Part shown: piece after piece, positions 43,682 through 55,847 of the stretch
Numbering within the stretch: position 1 is the first letter of the stretch
Layout of the letters: the number at the start of each line of letters is the position of its first letter
Assembly: GCA_039619475.1 (NCBI GenBank)
Contig: CM077115.1
Coordinates: forward strand, 419,996,557 to 420,060,556
Direction: 5' to 3'
DNA from: Icerya purchasi
Lineage: Eukaryota > Arthropoda > Insecta > Hemiptera > Monophlebidae
DNA: 64,000 nt
The notes under the pieces: generated by a model
Databases searched by the model: none
Told to the model about the DNA's origin: nothing
What the model saw: the letters and a program-made list of their open reading frames with translations, nothing else
Program-made: the position numbers and the translations under genes

Positions 43682-44963
43682 GTAAATATAAATACTATAT
43701 GAGTGTAAATAATATAAATTTATAATAATTATTTAAGTTGTATTTATGTTTTTTATTACGTTTGCGCAGTCCATCATATGTTTTGACTAACAAACATACA
43801 AAAATGTATGTAATTGTTGCTCCTCGGAGTGAGATGTGGAAACTAGACACTAATGTTAATAATTTCAAGTTACATTAATTTTTGATACTATAATTAATCA
43901 ATCTGGAAATTCGAAAAGAAAAAACCACTGCTATTTCATAGTTTTAAGTTTTCACTTCTGTCGGCAGTCCCCCCGAGATTGTGTTTTTATTTGCTTTATA
44001 ATTAATCGCGGCTGGCTGAAAGATTTTTTGTTCGAATTACGTAAAATGTGCATCAGCTGAATCGATTAAGTTCCACTTACAATGATTTCGACAATTACAG
44101 TTCAATCAGCGTTTATTCATTTTCTTTTCGGTCTGATCTTCCTGTTTCCTTCGTTATTTTTAATTTTTTATCCTTTTCTTATTATTTCAGCTTATCCGGG
44201 CAGCAGCTGCTACTTTAACGAATAGAACAAAAAGAGAAAGCCGCCCCGGTCGGAGCTGACGTCTCTAATAATAAATCTCAGTTAAAGTCTCGAGGGTCCG
44301 AAAGAATAATTCACCGCTCGCGGCTAATAACTACGATAACAAACGTAAAAACTTCTAAATAATCTTCAATATGTCGCCTGTATCCGAGAAAGAATTTAGA
44401 ATATAAACGATTCTCGTATTTAAAACGACAAATAGTTTTCGAACAGTTAATACTTTCGCCTTTGACCGAAATTAAATTTCAAGATGTGTTTATAAATTAG
44501 ACTAATGTTTTGCGTTAGAACTGACTTGGTCATCCGAAACAAATACGTGCAGAAGTACTAAAAATGTCAACATTTAATCGGCGAAATTCTGACATTTGAC
44601 ATTTGTATCCTGTGCCACGGAGGTCGCTTACCGCGGGAATATTTTAACCGGTTATATATATATAATAAAAAACAATATGACTCGTGAAGATGTCTTTGGC
44701 AAAGAAGCTATGGAAATTAAAAATTCAAAAATGGTAACAAAAAAAAGTGCAGTTTCGCAATCACTAATAATTCCCATTCACCCGTCTCAAGGGATTCCTA
44801 TCCTTTTTCACGCAAATCAAAACACCTACGTATCGCGAGTTTCCTTCGTTTGCACATGCAAAAGTTTTCTCATCTTTTCGGTGGAATTAGTAAGCTCTTC
44901 TTTCTCAGTCTACTCCATGAGATTCCGATAACAACCTAGGTCATCCAATAATAATCCCGACCT
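43682..44963. other. Gene-free stretch
   Basis: AT-rich, no recognised motif; an open frame at 44596-44931 begins with TTG and is probably chance. Confidence 0.5.
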
Positions 44964-44978
44964 ATTCTTAAATAAAAA

Positions 44979-47252
44979 GCAAAAATTCGCGACACACCTT
45001 ATTGGAATGGAAAATTAGAAAGCTTTAAAAAGATACTGAAAAAACTACAAAGGAGACTATACGAAAGCAAAAATAAAACAAATAATAAAGTGGAATCATT
45101 AAGGATTAAAATTAGAAAACTAAAAAAAGAATACAATGAAGAACTGCAGCAGTCATCAAAGCATGAAAAATGGAAAGAACTGATTAATTCTTCGACAATC
45201 TGGGGCAAGCCGTATAAAATCTGTATGGACAAAACCAAACAAAGAGTAGACATGCCTGCTTTTAATGTCGGTGGATGCATCGTACACGATAACATTGAAA
45301 AACATAAAATAATTTTTGCTGAATTATTTCCAAACCGAACACTTAAGTTGCAACCCCGACTCAGCCAGATAAAACTCTTCAAATATATGAAAACGAATTA
45401 ACTACAATAATCAAAAAACTGAACAATAGGAAAGCCAATGGACACGATCAAATTTCTAACAAGATGATTAAACTTCTTCACAAAGTAGACGAAAAAATAT
45501 TCAAATCTATTTACGAAAAATGTATCGAACTAAATTATTTCCCAAACGTCTGGAAACAAGGAAAAATTAAAATAATAAACAAACCTGGAAAAGATTTTTA
45601 ACAAATCCGAAATCATACAGGCCTATAACGCTACTGTCTAGTTTAAGTAAAATATACGAAAAAATAATAAAAAATTTTCTGGATACAGAAATAAAAGAAA
45701 AAGCGATTTTAAACGAAAATCAGTTTGGCTTTCTTAAAAACAAATCAACCGAGCTAGCAATAAAAAAGTTATGCGATTACATTGAAAAATATAAAAAACG
45801 AACAAGACGTTACTGATCAGCTTTGACATATCCGGAGCATTTGATCAAATAAAAATTGATGAAATCTTAAAAATAATGAATAGAAAAAACATATCTGGTA
45901 CAATACAAACTATAATTCGTAACTCCTTAACAGATAGAAGAATCGGGTTATTTAATCAAGAAAACAAAATCCTATATAAGAAAAGTGTTAACTCAGGAGT
46001 ACCACAAGGTTCGGTTCTAGGGCCAGTACTCTTCAACATAACAATGAGCGAAGTTCATAATTTGTAGTTCAGTCAACACTGCAATAAGCTACGCAGACGA
46101 TATAATAATGTTAGTAGCAGGAATTAATAAAAAGGACGAAGTTTACAATATAAATGAAACAATAAAAAAATTGAGTAAAAACATTCAAAACTTAGGCTTA
46201 CAATTCAACATAAATAAAACCCAAGCACTACTAATAAGTAGAAAACAAGACAGGGAAGAAATGATACATTGCATTGAACAGCACACTTATGCATAAAGAT
46301 AAAGATAAAATAAAAATAGTAAAAGAAATAAAATACTTGGGAATAATCATAGACACAAATTTAAATTTTGAAAAACACATCGAATTCATAATAGACAAGA
46401 TTAAAAAAATTTATTTCAAATTAAGATCACTATATTCAAATATGTTCGGTTTCAAATATAAAGATAGAATAGTGCTCTACAAAGAGCCATTTTTGGATCA
46501 ATAACAGAATATACTGCTCTACAGTATATATGTTCCAGTTTTACGAGAAAAAGACAAGAATAATCTGTTAAAATTACAAAGGAAAATATTAATAGGAACA
46601 ATCTCTGGTTATCGCACAATATCGTATACTTCAGTCAACATCATAGCAGGAATAATACCTGTAGACACTTAAAGTTAGAAACTGTAAACCAAATCAAAAC
46701 ATGCAAACAAGAAGAAAAAATTTTCGACAAAAAAACGTTACGAAAACAAATCAATAAAATTAATTCAAGTAGTATACGACACTCTGGCAACACTCAGGTG
46801 TGATAAATCAAAAACTGAAAGAGTAACACGGGAAATAGTACCAAACTTAGAAGAAAGACTACAAATGAAACATTTTTATACCGATTATAACTTCACTCAA
46901 TTTTTAACCGGACATGGAAATAAATAATGGGGTGTCTATATGAAACGATTTAAAATTGCTGAAACAGACATCTGTATAGACTGTAAAGAGAAAACAGACG
47001 ATTGCTTTCATTCGATTTTCGAATGCAATAAGTTTAAAAACGAAAGAGAAAAACGGAAAATAATAAAAAACCAATAACCGAAATACATAAAAAAAACTTT
47101 TTTAATTTGATCAGCTTTGTCAACCATGTAATGAATAACAAAACAAAACACATAAACAACAAATAATAACAGTAACAATCAGAAACTCTGGCTGAAAAAC
47201 CGCAAGGTACAGCGGAGTAAATAAATAAATAAATAAATAAATAAAAAAAAAA
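44979..47252 (+). mobile_element. R1-like LINE, 5'-truncated, 15-bp target duplication
   Basis: ATTCTTAAATAAAAA at 44964-44978 and 47253-47267 flank it. The body starts in the endonuclease-RT linker (RDTPYWNGKLESF, with PYWN as the usual entry) and continues through RT to a C-terminal Cys/His segment (CIDCKEKTDDCFHSIFECNK). It ends in a (TAAA)n tail from about 47217. The tail is a microsatellite-type end rather than a plain poly(A). Several stops and frameshifts break the protein. Confidence 0.92.
44985..47080 (+). pseudogene. RT of the R1-like LINE, disrupted
   Basis: Pieces in order: linker frame 45090-45401; then KKLNNRKANGHDQISNKMIK and LNYFPNVWKQGKIKIINKPG near 45410-45600; SYRPITLLSSLSKIYEKI and NENQFGFLKNKSTELA near 45610-45750; the frame 45876-46067 with SGVPQGSVLGPVLFNI; SYADDIIMLVAG near 46086 (catalytic box); and the frame 46274-46504 with KEIKYLGIIIDTNLNFEKHI. 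Motif A reads FDISGAFD-like but is split by a shift near 45810. The coding strand is A-rich (many Lys, Asn, Ile). The Cys/His C-terminus and strand bias suggest the R1 or a related clade; this is less certain than the LINE call itself. Confidence 0.85.
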
Positions 47253-47267
47253 ATTCTTAAATAAAAA

Positions 47268-48429
47268 ACTTGCCATACAGATTCTTCTATTCGGGGAAAA
47301 AAATTATTTGCCCACAATTTCGATTGACCGATCAATATTGATTCGTTCTAATCTATCCGCCCTTCTACTTAAAACAAAATATTGTTGTTACCTGTAATCC
47401 CACTAAAATCAACTACCGCACTGATTTCAACGCACTTTAGGAAAGTAAAAAGTTACCGGTGATGGTCAAACCCAACTTTTACAACATCTCCATTTCCGAT
47501 GGACTCTTTAGTTGCTTAACTCCTTCATTAATCATCATTTACCGCCCGTTTCATTTCTTCCGAAATATTTTTTTAATTCAGAAAAATCCGTCAGTATTCT
47601 AATAAGTTTAGTTTTCCGGTTTCCATTTCATATCCTAACCGGAAAGAACGCGAAATGGTTCTTTGCAAATTTAATTGCTCGAATGCAAGGAGATCACTCT
47701 TCTAACTTTTTTTAATACATTCCTTAGGTGGAAGAAAATTGCTTTCTAGCTTCATTTTCGACTGTTTCTTTTGTATACTACCCCCTTCAGTGGACTAAAA
47801 AGGTTCTCGTTAATTGACTTTGCCTATCCTCTATCTATACTTTTATCAGGCTAACTGCTAGTAGAGGGCAGCGGTTTCGATTATCAGTTCAAAAAGGTAG
47901 TTACGGCGGCCGAAAAGGTCTCTTTTCGAGTTATTCCTAATTTTCTCCGTACTATTATTTCAGATCTTGTAATTTCTTTAAATGTAAATGGAGTTTTTGT
48001 TATTTTCGACTATCCTTCAGCAGCGCGCTACCTATCAATGGACCACCAGTGCGTAGCAAAAGACGCGCTAGTTCTAATTTGGCTCTGTCCGTCTATTCCT
48101 TTCCTTAATTAGGCCAGCTGTTGCCGGAGGGTGACAGTTTCTTTTATTATTTTTTATCGTTTCAACTGCCACGGGCGTCTTTTAATCGTTATGCTTTTCT
48201 CCACTTCCATTTCCCCTTTTGCAATTTCCTCATCCGCAGACAAATTATTATCATTATTCTCTTTTATTTGATACGTAGAAAATTTCCTTCAACCCTTTTT
48301 TCAGTTTACATTTCTTTTCCCCCTGTTGTTCTCCTCTTGTTTCCTCTTTCTTTATTCCGTGTCAGTTTAGTTCCTGCTATTCTATTTACTTCATTATACA
48401 TTTCCTCGTTGTATTGTACATTTCTTAAA
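47268..48429. other. Mostly gene-free; possible decayed LINE 5' part
   Basis: No recognised motif to about 47870. A pyrimidine-rich frame at 48121-48432 (Phe, Leu, Ser-rich) precedes a LINE endonuclease relic and may be decayed 5' element sequence. Confidence 0.4.
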
Positions 48430-49000
48430 TAATTAAATGTTACGCTCTCGAATCTTAAGATGCTGGAACTTCTGCAGCTTAGAAGCTAATGATAAAAGTG
48501 TATTGGAACACTTACTATATCACTACGAAATTAGCATCGTTCTTCTCTCAATGACCCGGCTTAGGGATTTTTAATATAGTTAAGTCATACGGTTCCTCTT
48601 TTCTCCAATGATGTTGCTCTTTCTTTTCCAACTTATCCGACTAGTTCCAAATCTATTTACGTCTGAATTCCCGCCAGATTTGGCTACATTTTATTCCTGT
48701 TTACACTCCTCCTAATTATTATCTTTATACTCTTCCGTTGTTTTCCTTTTTTTAACTTCTATATCCCTTTATCGTTGGATTGAAATGTTCACTCTCCTCT
48801 CTTAGGTTCCTCCTTTTGTAACTTTAATAGCCCGATCCTCGAGAATACAATTACCGATTATTATAATGTTATACTCCTAAACGAGCTGCTGCCACTTACT
48901 TTAGGAATCAATTAACCTACAGCTCCATCAATTTAACTTCTAACATTAGTCTTTATTCTTCCTAAGAAACTTGGATAAAAATTTTTCTGGCAGCGATCAT
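48430..49000 (+). mobile_element. Degenerate LINE endonuclease fragment
   Basis: Near 48440-48560 the plus strand reads ILRCWNFCSLEANDKSVLEH followed by LLYHYEISIVLLSMTRL. This is the start of a LINE AP-type endonuclease (ILSWNIxxLxxxxxxL...I-x-xLQETWL), with Asn preserved and the E of QET changed. Later parts are too decayed to name. I-type, by pyrimidine-rich style and context. No RT follows in phase. Confidence 0.5.
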
Positions 49001-49234
49001 GTTCTTTCTAATTTTATTCCTTAATAATTTTTCTTTTCCACCTTCTCATAAAATCCTTCATGTTTTAACGAAACCAACTGTTTTAAATTTCGTAACACAC
49101 ACACACTATGGACTAAAAAATACGAATCCTGCGTTCCGTCCTATATATTTACCTAGTTAATCGATTCGAATTAATGAAAAATATTAAATAAAGTTATTCC
49201 ATATACAATGAAACTATTTTAAAGAATATACTTT

Positions 49235-49455
49235 GGGCATTCAAAAATTACTCACTCATATCTACTGAGTAATCAACCACCGCCCCTATGCGACATTTGC
49301 AACGTACCGCTGACAGTTCATCACATTATCCTAACCTTCCAGAAGTACAACCATCATCGCGATAATCAACTGAGAAAAAATATCCTCGACATAAACAACC
49401 TCCAAATGCTTACTGATTTTATTATTAAAACAAAAATAATCAATGATATTATATA
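49235..49455 (+). mobile_element. LINE C-terminal fragment with zinc-knuckle-like segment
   Basis: The plus-strand frame from 49235 is open for 73 codons to TAA at 49453-49455 and has no Met. It reads GHSKITHSYLL, then PPLCDICNVPLTVHHIILTF (C-x-x-C...H-x-x-x-x pattern; the final Cys is lost), then LDINNLQMLTDFIIKTKIIN. This is the typical carboxyl end of RNase H-bearing LINEs (GHTxLTHxYLL, PxCxxCxxPLTVxHILxxC). It is the 3' tip of a different copy from the R1-like LINE to its left. A-rich tract at 49503-49520 may be its tail. Confidence 0.8.
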
Positions 49456-50531
49456 AATGACCTTTAATCGAGTAATAGCCATATAGGCATTAACTACTCG
49501 TATAAAAAAAAAAAAAAAAATTAATTATTTAAAAATTAATACTCCGACGTGTTTCAAAGTCAAAGCTTCATGATTACGGGATGTTTATAAATTAAAATTA
49601 GATTTGTTATGACGACAAAATAAATATAAACATTAAACAATTAAAGAAGGTCAATCGTAAAAGTTGATTATAAAAGTTGATTATTGCGAATTTAATTTGA
49701 AATACGAATAACGCGAATAAATATTTATAAATTAAAGAAAACAAGTTAAACTATAATATAGAAATTCATATAATATAAACCAAGCAGTGTTGGTAATTAT
49801 ATTAGTTATGATATTTAAACTATCAACTTAAATATTAAATAGTAGATTACCTGGAATTGGGCAATATAATTATTTAAATATTTATCAATGTAATAACTTT
49901 CAGCAAAATTTAGTAATTTATAATTTTTAATGTATTCTTAAATTTATACCAATATCGGTAGTAAGTGTATGCTTGTTATTAATTAAAAGATTCAGCTACG
50001 GTGGATTTGTCAAATATAAGCATATTTTATAAATTATGTGTTCTTTGTATCTTTTTTAAAATTTATTTTTGATTTTTCCCACATATAAGTATATATTTTT
50101 TGTTTTTTGGCAAATATTATATGTTATGTATTCTTGATTGGTTGCATTTATTGTTGCTATATTTATTAATTTATTATATGTATTATTATTATTATTATTA
50201 TTGGTAGTGTATGAAATTTTAAATATTGATTTAGAAGTATATTAGTTATTCTTTATACATCGGCGTTATTGAAAATGAACGTTACCTATTTTTTATTATT
50301 GCTCTTACTTAATACTTCCTTTTTTTAAAATATCTAATATATAAATTATCAGTTGGGCGATGATTTAAATTATTAATTTCAGTTATTTGTTTTATAATTC
50401 ATTAAATTTATTGTTATCTTGTAATTATGTATTATGTACTCTATATAAAGAAGCTAAAAAAGCGAGTATTTTTGTGTAATTGGATGGTTTGAGTAATTAA
50501 TGGTGATATTAGTTGCACTTTCTGTTCTACA

Positions 50532-50589
<58 letters not shown>

Positions 50590-50671
50590 GTATGTATGTA
50601 AATTTATCATTATTTATGGTTAAGGTTAGATCTAGAAAATTTGTTACTTGTTTGCCAATTTCTGTTGTACA
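49456..50671. other. Gene-free AT-rich stretch
   Basis: No coding signal; ATT triplet repeat at 50183-50202 and the (TA)n block listed separately. Confidence 0.6.
50530..50583. repeat. (TA)n microsatellite
   Basis: More than 50 bases of almost pure TA, followed by TATG repeats to about 50600. Confidence 0.95.
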
Positions 50672-50675
50672 TTAA

Positions 50676-50960
50676 TCCTTTTCAGTCACACTGGGTCCAG
50701 TGAACTCAAGATCTTTTTTTTGACTACAAATCCCGCTTATTAAATTAGAGTTTTTGCGTGAGTTTTTTTTCATATTTCAAATTAAATTTTCCATATGTGC
50801 GTCACATGCTCTTTTAGATTAAGGTTCAAATAACATTCCATTATTTTTTTTATTTTTTTTTCATGCATTGTTCGCTGAGTTATAGCTGTTTGAAGTTGCT
50901 TGGGTCCAGTGAACCCAGTGTAACTAAATACGAATTCTGCTAAAGTGTGACTGAAGAAGG
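50676..50960. mobile_element. piggyBac-like MITE with TTAA flanks
   Basis: TTAA stands at 50672-50675 and 50961-50964. Ends are inverted repeats: TCCTTTTCAGTCACACT on the left, CCTTCTTCAGTCACACT for the right end in reverse. The subterminal GGGTCCAGTGAAC occurs near both ends (50693 and about 50903). No coding capacity in 285 bp. TTAA targets with CC(C/T)T-type ends are the signature of the piggyBac superfamily. Confidence 0.82.
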
Positions 50961-50964
50961 TTAA

Positions 50965-51559
50965 AGTTGATTATTGATAAAATTTAAGAAATTCGAAAAA
51001 TCATTTTAGTAATAATTATTGTTATTTGTTTTAAATATAAATAGGATATCATCATTTCATAACTTATAATATGAGAAACGAATAAATAGTTTAAATTTTT
51101 CTAAATTTTTGAATTCTTTCATCTTCATCAAATTTTAGTACTATTTTTAGCTACAGTGAATCCATAGATAATCCGGATTTTTCGAGTGTAATAATTACAA
51201 CATTATTGAAATGGAAATGAATTTTGTTCGATAATTACTTTTAGCGTACGTTGAAACGTGCGGTGTATTACTTTTAAATAATTAAAATCGATTTAATATT
51301 TCATAAATAAGTAAAACAATGTAATATAATAATTCGAATTTTTAACTCTTCCTCTCCGTGATCAATCAACTTTATTAGCTGCTCATAATCCTATTTGTCT
51401 TTAAAACTTTCCGAGTTGGCCCTTTGACCACTAACTGCTTAGTCTGTAAACAAGTCATGGCCGAAATTTGTTTTCAAATTTGTGAAAAAAACTCCTGGAA
51501 AAATTGTTGTTTTTCTTTCGCCGGTAACTCTTTTTTTTCTTCTCACAAATTTAGAAAAT
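50965..51559. other. Gene-free stretch
   Basis: AT-rich; no recognised features. Confidence 0.5.
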
Positions 51560-51567
51560 GTCTAGAG

Positions 51568-52603
51568 CAGTGTCTTTCAAACTGCGAGTCACGACCCCCC
51601 CCCCCCTGGGGTGGTCGCCGATTACAAATAAATTGGAAAAAAAACACGAATAAAATTGAATGATTTATTAAAAATCAAAAATAACACATAAAATCAAGTA
51701 TGAAATGTTTTTATTAGTTACTTATCATTAATTATTAGTGAGATGGGTGCGCCTGTTTTTCTTTTAATAATTTGTTAAAACGTGGTTATATTTTTGATAC
51801 GCAAACGATTAAGTCCTTTTCTAATTCCATTCTATTTCTGTATTTATTTTTTAAATGTACCATTGATGAGAACGTTAATTCACACATGTAGGATGTCGAA
51901 AATGGTACTATTAACCTTAGAGCTTCCGTGTATTCTTCTTTTCGTCTCATCCAGAATTCGTCAATGTTTTGTGAATTAAATTCCATTTTAAGCATCCCGT
52001 CAGACACAAGATCTATGAGTTTTTCTTTCATTATTGTAGTAAGTTTAGCTAGTTCTAACAGCTTATCCACAAAAGAATTAAGGATCCATCTTTGTCCATC
52101 ATCATCTTCAAATTTGGTTTCTGGAAAGTAACTTAATAGTTAGTCCTTCAAATTTTGCAATCCTACAATCATATTAAAAGTTTAAAAGTCAGTTTTCACT
52201 GATTGATCACTTGAGATCTCTTCAATAATCTGCTGAACAAAAGGAAATGACTCGAACACATTTTTCTTCACGGAAGTTATCCATAAACGATTTTTTTTAA
52301 CGAATCCACTGATTTTATCCTTTGCTGTTAGAACATTTTCTTCTCTTCCTTGAAGGTTCTTGTTTAAAACGTTCAGATGGTCAAACATGTCAGCAAGGTA
52401 TGCCAATTTTAATGTTTTTTTGTGTTATCGATAAGACATATAACGGCCATCTATTGGTGACCAATGAGACACTTGACAAAGGTAAAACATATTTAGCTCT
52501 TATATGTATAAAAAAATAGTTGTGAAATGTTTGTGATGTGGGGGCCGCAATATTTATTTCGATCATAGGGGAGTCGTGGCATGAAAACGTTTGAAAAACA
52601 CTG
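51568..52603 (-). mobile_element. hAT DNA transposon fossil, C-terminal half of transposase only
   Basis: Ends are inverted repeats: CAGTGTCTTTCAAACTGCGA on the left, CAGTGTTTTTCAAACGTTTT for the right end in reverse. Flanks GTCTAGAG (51560-51567) and AGCTAGAG (52604-52611) match 6 of 8. The minus strand carries 52406-52182 (AYLADMFDHLNVLNKNLQG, the hAT LADIFxHLNxLNxxLQG block) and 52070-51786 (EFWMRRKEEY, LIVPFSTSYMCELTFSS, RNRMELEKDL, the C-terminal dimerisation region). The N-terminal zinc finger and catalytic core are missing and the two parts are in different frames. It belongs to the ZBED/FAM200-like group but is a different family from the 2196-4079 element, whose ends differ. Confidence 0.9.
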
Positions 52604-52611
52604 AGCTAGAG

Positions 52612-55600
52612 GGTTTTTAAAATCTCGTTCTCATCATCTAGAACCTAGTAGTTCAGTTGATAGTTCGTACACGGAAATGTTCTTGCTACGAAGATATCAT
52701 CGATGATATATTTCAGGGTAATAGACAGACGCAGTTTTATTTAAGTATGTAAAAAGTTCCGAAATATATATGTATAGAGCACATAGTTTCTGAGAAATTC
52801 ATTATCCTATTTTTAAAATACACGTGATCCCCGTCATTATTGATACCGAAATTATCCGAAATTTAAATGCTTGAAAAATATTAAATTTAAAACGATGATA
52901 ATAAAAAAATTCTAAAACTTCTCTCGGCAATTAAAACGTGGTGCAAGAGAGTTAGCTCACCGCTTGTAATCGTTACTACAGTGGCAATTTTTATGTAGTA
53001 ACTTAAAAATTATTAAACTTTCAAAAGAAGTTTTATTTTATAAATTTCACTTTGCAATTCGACAGGTTGTGTTCTACGTTTATTTGACGGCGCAAAATAA
53101 TGGTTGAACTGCTAATTACGCCTCATTTCGTTACGATGGGTGACTAGGTTTCGCGCATCAGGGGCAGCATTTGGTAATTTCCCCGCTTTTGAAAAGAAAA
53201 AAAATACCCTCAAATATTCGGTGTCAATTCACGCAAATGCCGTTTCAAAAACCAACGCTATGTTCTGCAATAGATACTGTTCTTTTCCTTAAAACAATTC
53301 ACTGGAAGGTAGCGCAGTCTTCAGTAGGCGAGGTGCAAAAGGTAATTAAGCTAAGAGTTTGTTTTAGTTCTATCGCGCGTCAATGACGATCTGTTTTTGG
53401 CAATTACACATTTTGTTTACTAACTGAATTATTTGGATTACACGGTAGCGTAAAAGAGTTGTCTGCGAATTGGAATTACTGCAAGTCTCAACAGTGAAAA
53501 GAGAAACTACTCTATATTAATGCTTTTCAATATTCGCCGAGGAAAAATTAACTTTACGAACGCGTGTTTTCGTCGGAATTAGTCGACGGAATTTTTCTGT
53601 TCCGTTCTCGTTCACCTCTCTGTCTTTCTCTCTCGCATTATCGACGACTCTGGCGTTTCATCGTTCGCGTTTGCGCAGAGGCTGACACCGCGCTCCTAAA
53701 TGGAAGTTTAAGTGAAAGTAAACCAAGTCTTTCGAGGAAAGAGCTGAAAGCACCTACAAGCGCGGAGATAGAAGCGGAAACGATGCGATACCTTCTGTTT
53801 TACAAATCGTGTCTGCTTCGATATAGTTCCAAGCGATCGATCGAGAAAGCAGGCGATTAGTACAAATGACAGGTGGGAAAGTTAAATTATATCGGACGAT
53901 TTGCAGGAATTGTTTCGGGAAATTATTTCGCTCTATAAAAAGTTTCTGCGAATGCGCCTGAACCTCCCTCGTTTGCCTCCCATTATCCCGGCGTATTTCA
54001 TGAGAATTTAATTAATTCAAAATAAACCAGCTGTCAAAATTGCGAGACAAAATATGAGCAGGGTATGCGTAGAGTTTTATTTTATATTTTGTTTTTTTTT
54101 CTGCGCTGTATGTTAATGCATCCCGAAAAGTGAATCGTCACATCTGATTTAGTGCAGTCACCGGTAAAATAAGGTTATGGTGCGTTTCTTTTTCGTGTTA
54201 AGGAGGCATTTTTAAAAAGTAGATTAACATCCTCTCCGGTATCGGTTATAAATGGAAACTTCCAGTTACAAACTCCGAAATACGTTGGCTGCGCGCGCAA
54301 CTATCAAAAGTGGCCACGGACAATCTGTTACTCTGCATGCACAACGCCGAGTTAGAGTGATCATAATTATGCACACTAGGTGTTTTTGCAAATAAATTTC
54401 CGAAAGCCAGAATAATTAAAAAAGATGTATTCGACGAGACTGAATATGACGTAAGCCCTGAAAAGGGCTATTTCAAATATTTAAACGACAAAGAAAGTAA
54501 CAATGACGCAAAATAGCGCAAAGAGGAATACGATTGAAGGAAGCAATAGCAAATGAGGAAAACGATACGAAAGGAGACGAAAACGGGATGTAGAGAACGA
54601 AAAAAGGCGGTATTAAAACGAAAAACACGATATTACCGAAAAACCGAATAACGATGTATACAAATCGAATCGAATAGAAATGATTGTTGATTCAAAACCG
54701 ACACAGATAACAGAGATAAGGAACGGCCGAGCGCCGTTGTTCACATATCGCCGTACGCTCCATCGGACTTATTATTAAAAAACTAAAATGCGATGTTGCA
54801 CTTTAGCTCTAAACACTAGGTGGGCTGAAAAAGAGATTAAGAAGTGGGGATATACATACATATATAGTATGTATCTGCAGTTAGAAAGCAAGCATCCGAA
54901 ATTGACAGATCTTTCACAGTGAAAATACATTTGAAAGCGATTTATTTCTATTTTTTGCACATCATCCTGTTTCACACTTATTTACACTGCGTTTAAACTT
55001 TCATATCGTTCGCAACAGGCTTTTCATGAGAGTACATTACGCGATAGAGGCAGTACATAAAATGTATATTTCTTAATACTAAGTACAAATTAATATGAGG
55101 ACGAAAACTGGTAGAAAATAATAATACTATATATATATAGAGGAAAACGTCAATAGTAATAATGAATAAGGATAAAAAAAAGTGTAAAGTGATAGTTTTG
55201 TTTCCTTTATTTTATCGGGTTCGTCAGTAGCCGTTACCGATCAACAAGAAAAGCAAAGGGACGAAAAGTTAATCAGAAAAGACGAAGAAGACTGGAACAA
55301 CTGCTGAGAGGATGGAAAAAATGTTATAGACAGACATCGGAGTCCGTACAATTATTAGACTCGAGAAAAAATACAGTCATACGAAAGAGGTGCTAAAAGA
55401 AAATTAAAAAAACACTTCTATGTTCTTGCTAGCCGTTTTAGTGATTGTATAAACATTCGCTACAATCAGGAAAGCAATTTCCACAATTAATGAGAGCGGC
55501 CAATCGGTTGTTTTAAAACGAAAGCTACGGAGGACCAATACATTAAGGAAATGAAGTGGCTAATTATGATAATACTCATGTCGCATAATTCATATTGGTT

Positions 55601-55847
55601 TGATCTATTCGTACCATTGATATCTCCTGTGTTAGTCTCGTTTGAAGACATCTCTTGCACGCAGTTCTTAAACTTGTACCGCGAATAATGAGGGGAAAAA
55701 ACAATTCCTGAGAGATGAAAATTAAATAGTTTCATAGCAGACTTCTTGAAACACTTACGTTAGTTTTATTGTAAGTAAAAAAAAATTTCTACCTACAATC
55801 ATTTTTTCGAGAACTGATAAACTAGGTATAAATTCGGACTGCGTTCC
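52612..55847. other. Gene-free stretch, 3.2 kb
   Basis: The longest stretch without a recognised element. A GC-richer open frame at 53564-53860 (98 codons) starts with GTG, lacks an early Met and has no recognised motif. A hairpin-forming AAGCCCTGAAAAGGGCT lies near 54452-54468. No tRNA or clear promoter found. Confidence 0.45.

Noticed and set aside
44596..44931. 111-codon plus-strand frame
   Set aside because: Begins with TTG and overlaps no recognised feature; no motif.
47034..47335. Two minus-strand hydrophobic frames
   Set aside because: They are the complement of the A-rich tail and C-terminus of the R1-like LINE.
53564..53860. 98-codon GC-richer frame
   Set aside because: Begins with GTG; the first ATG is late; no recognised motif, though it might be part of an exon.
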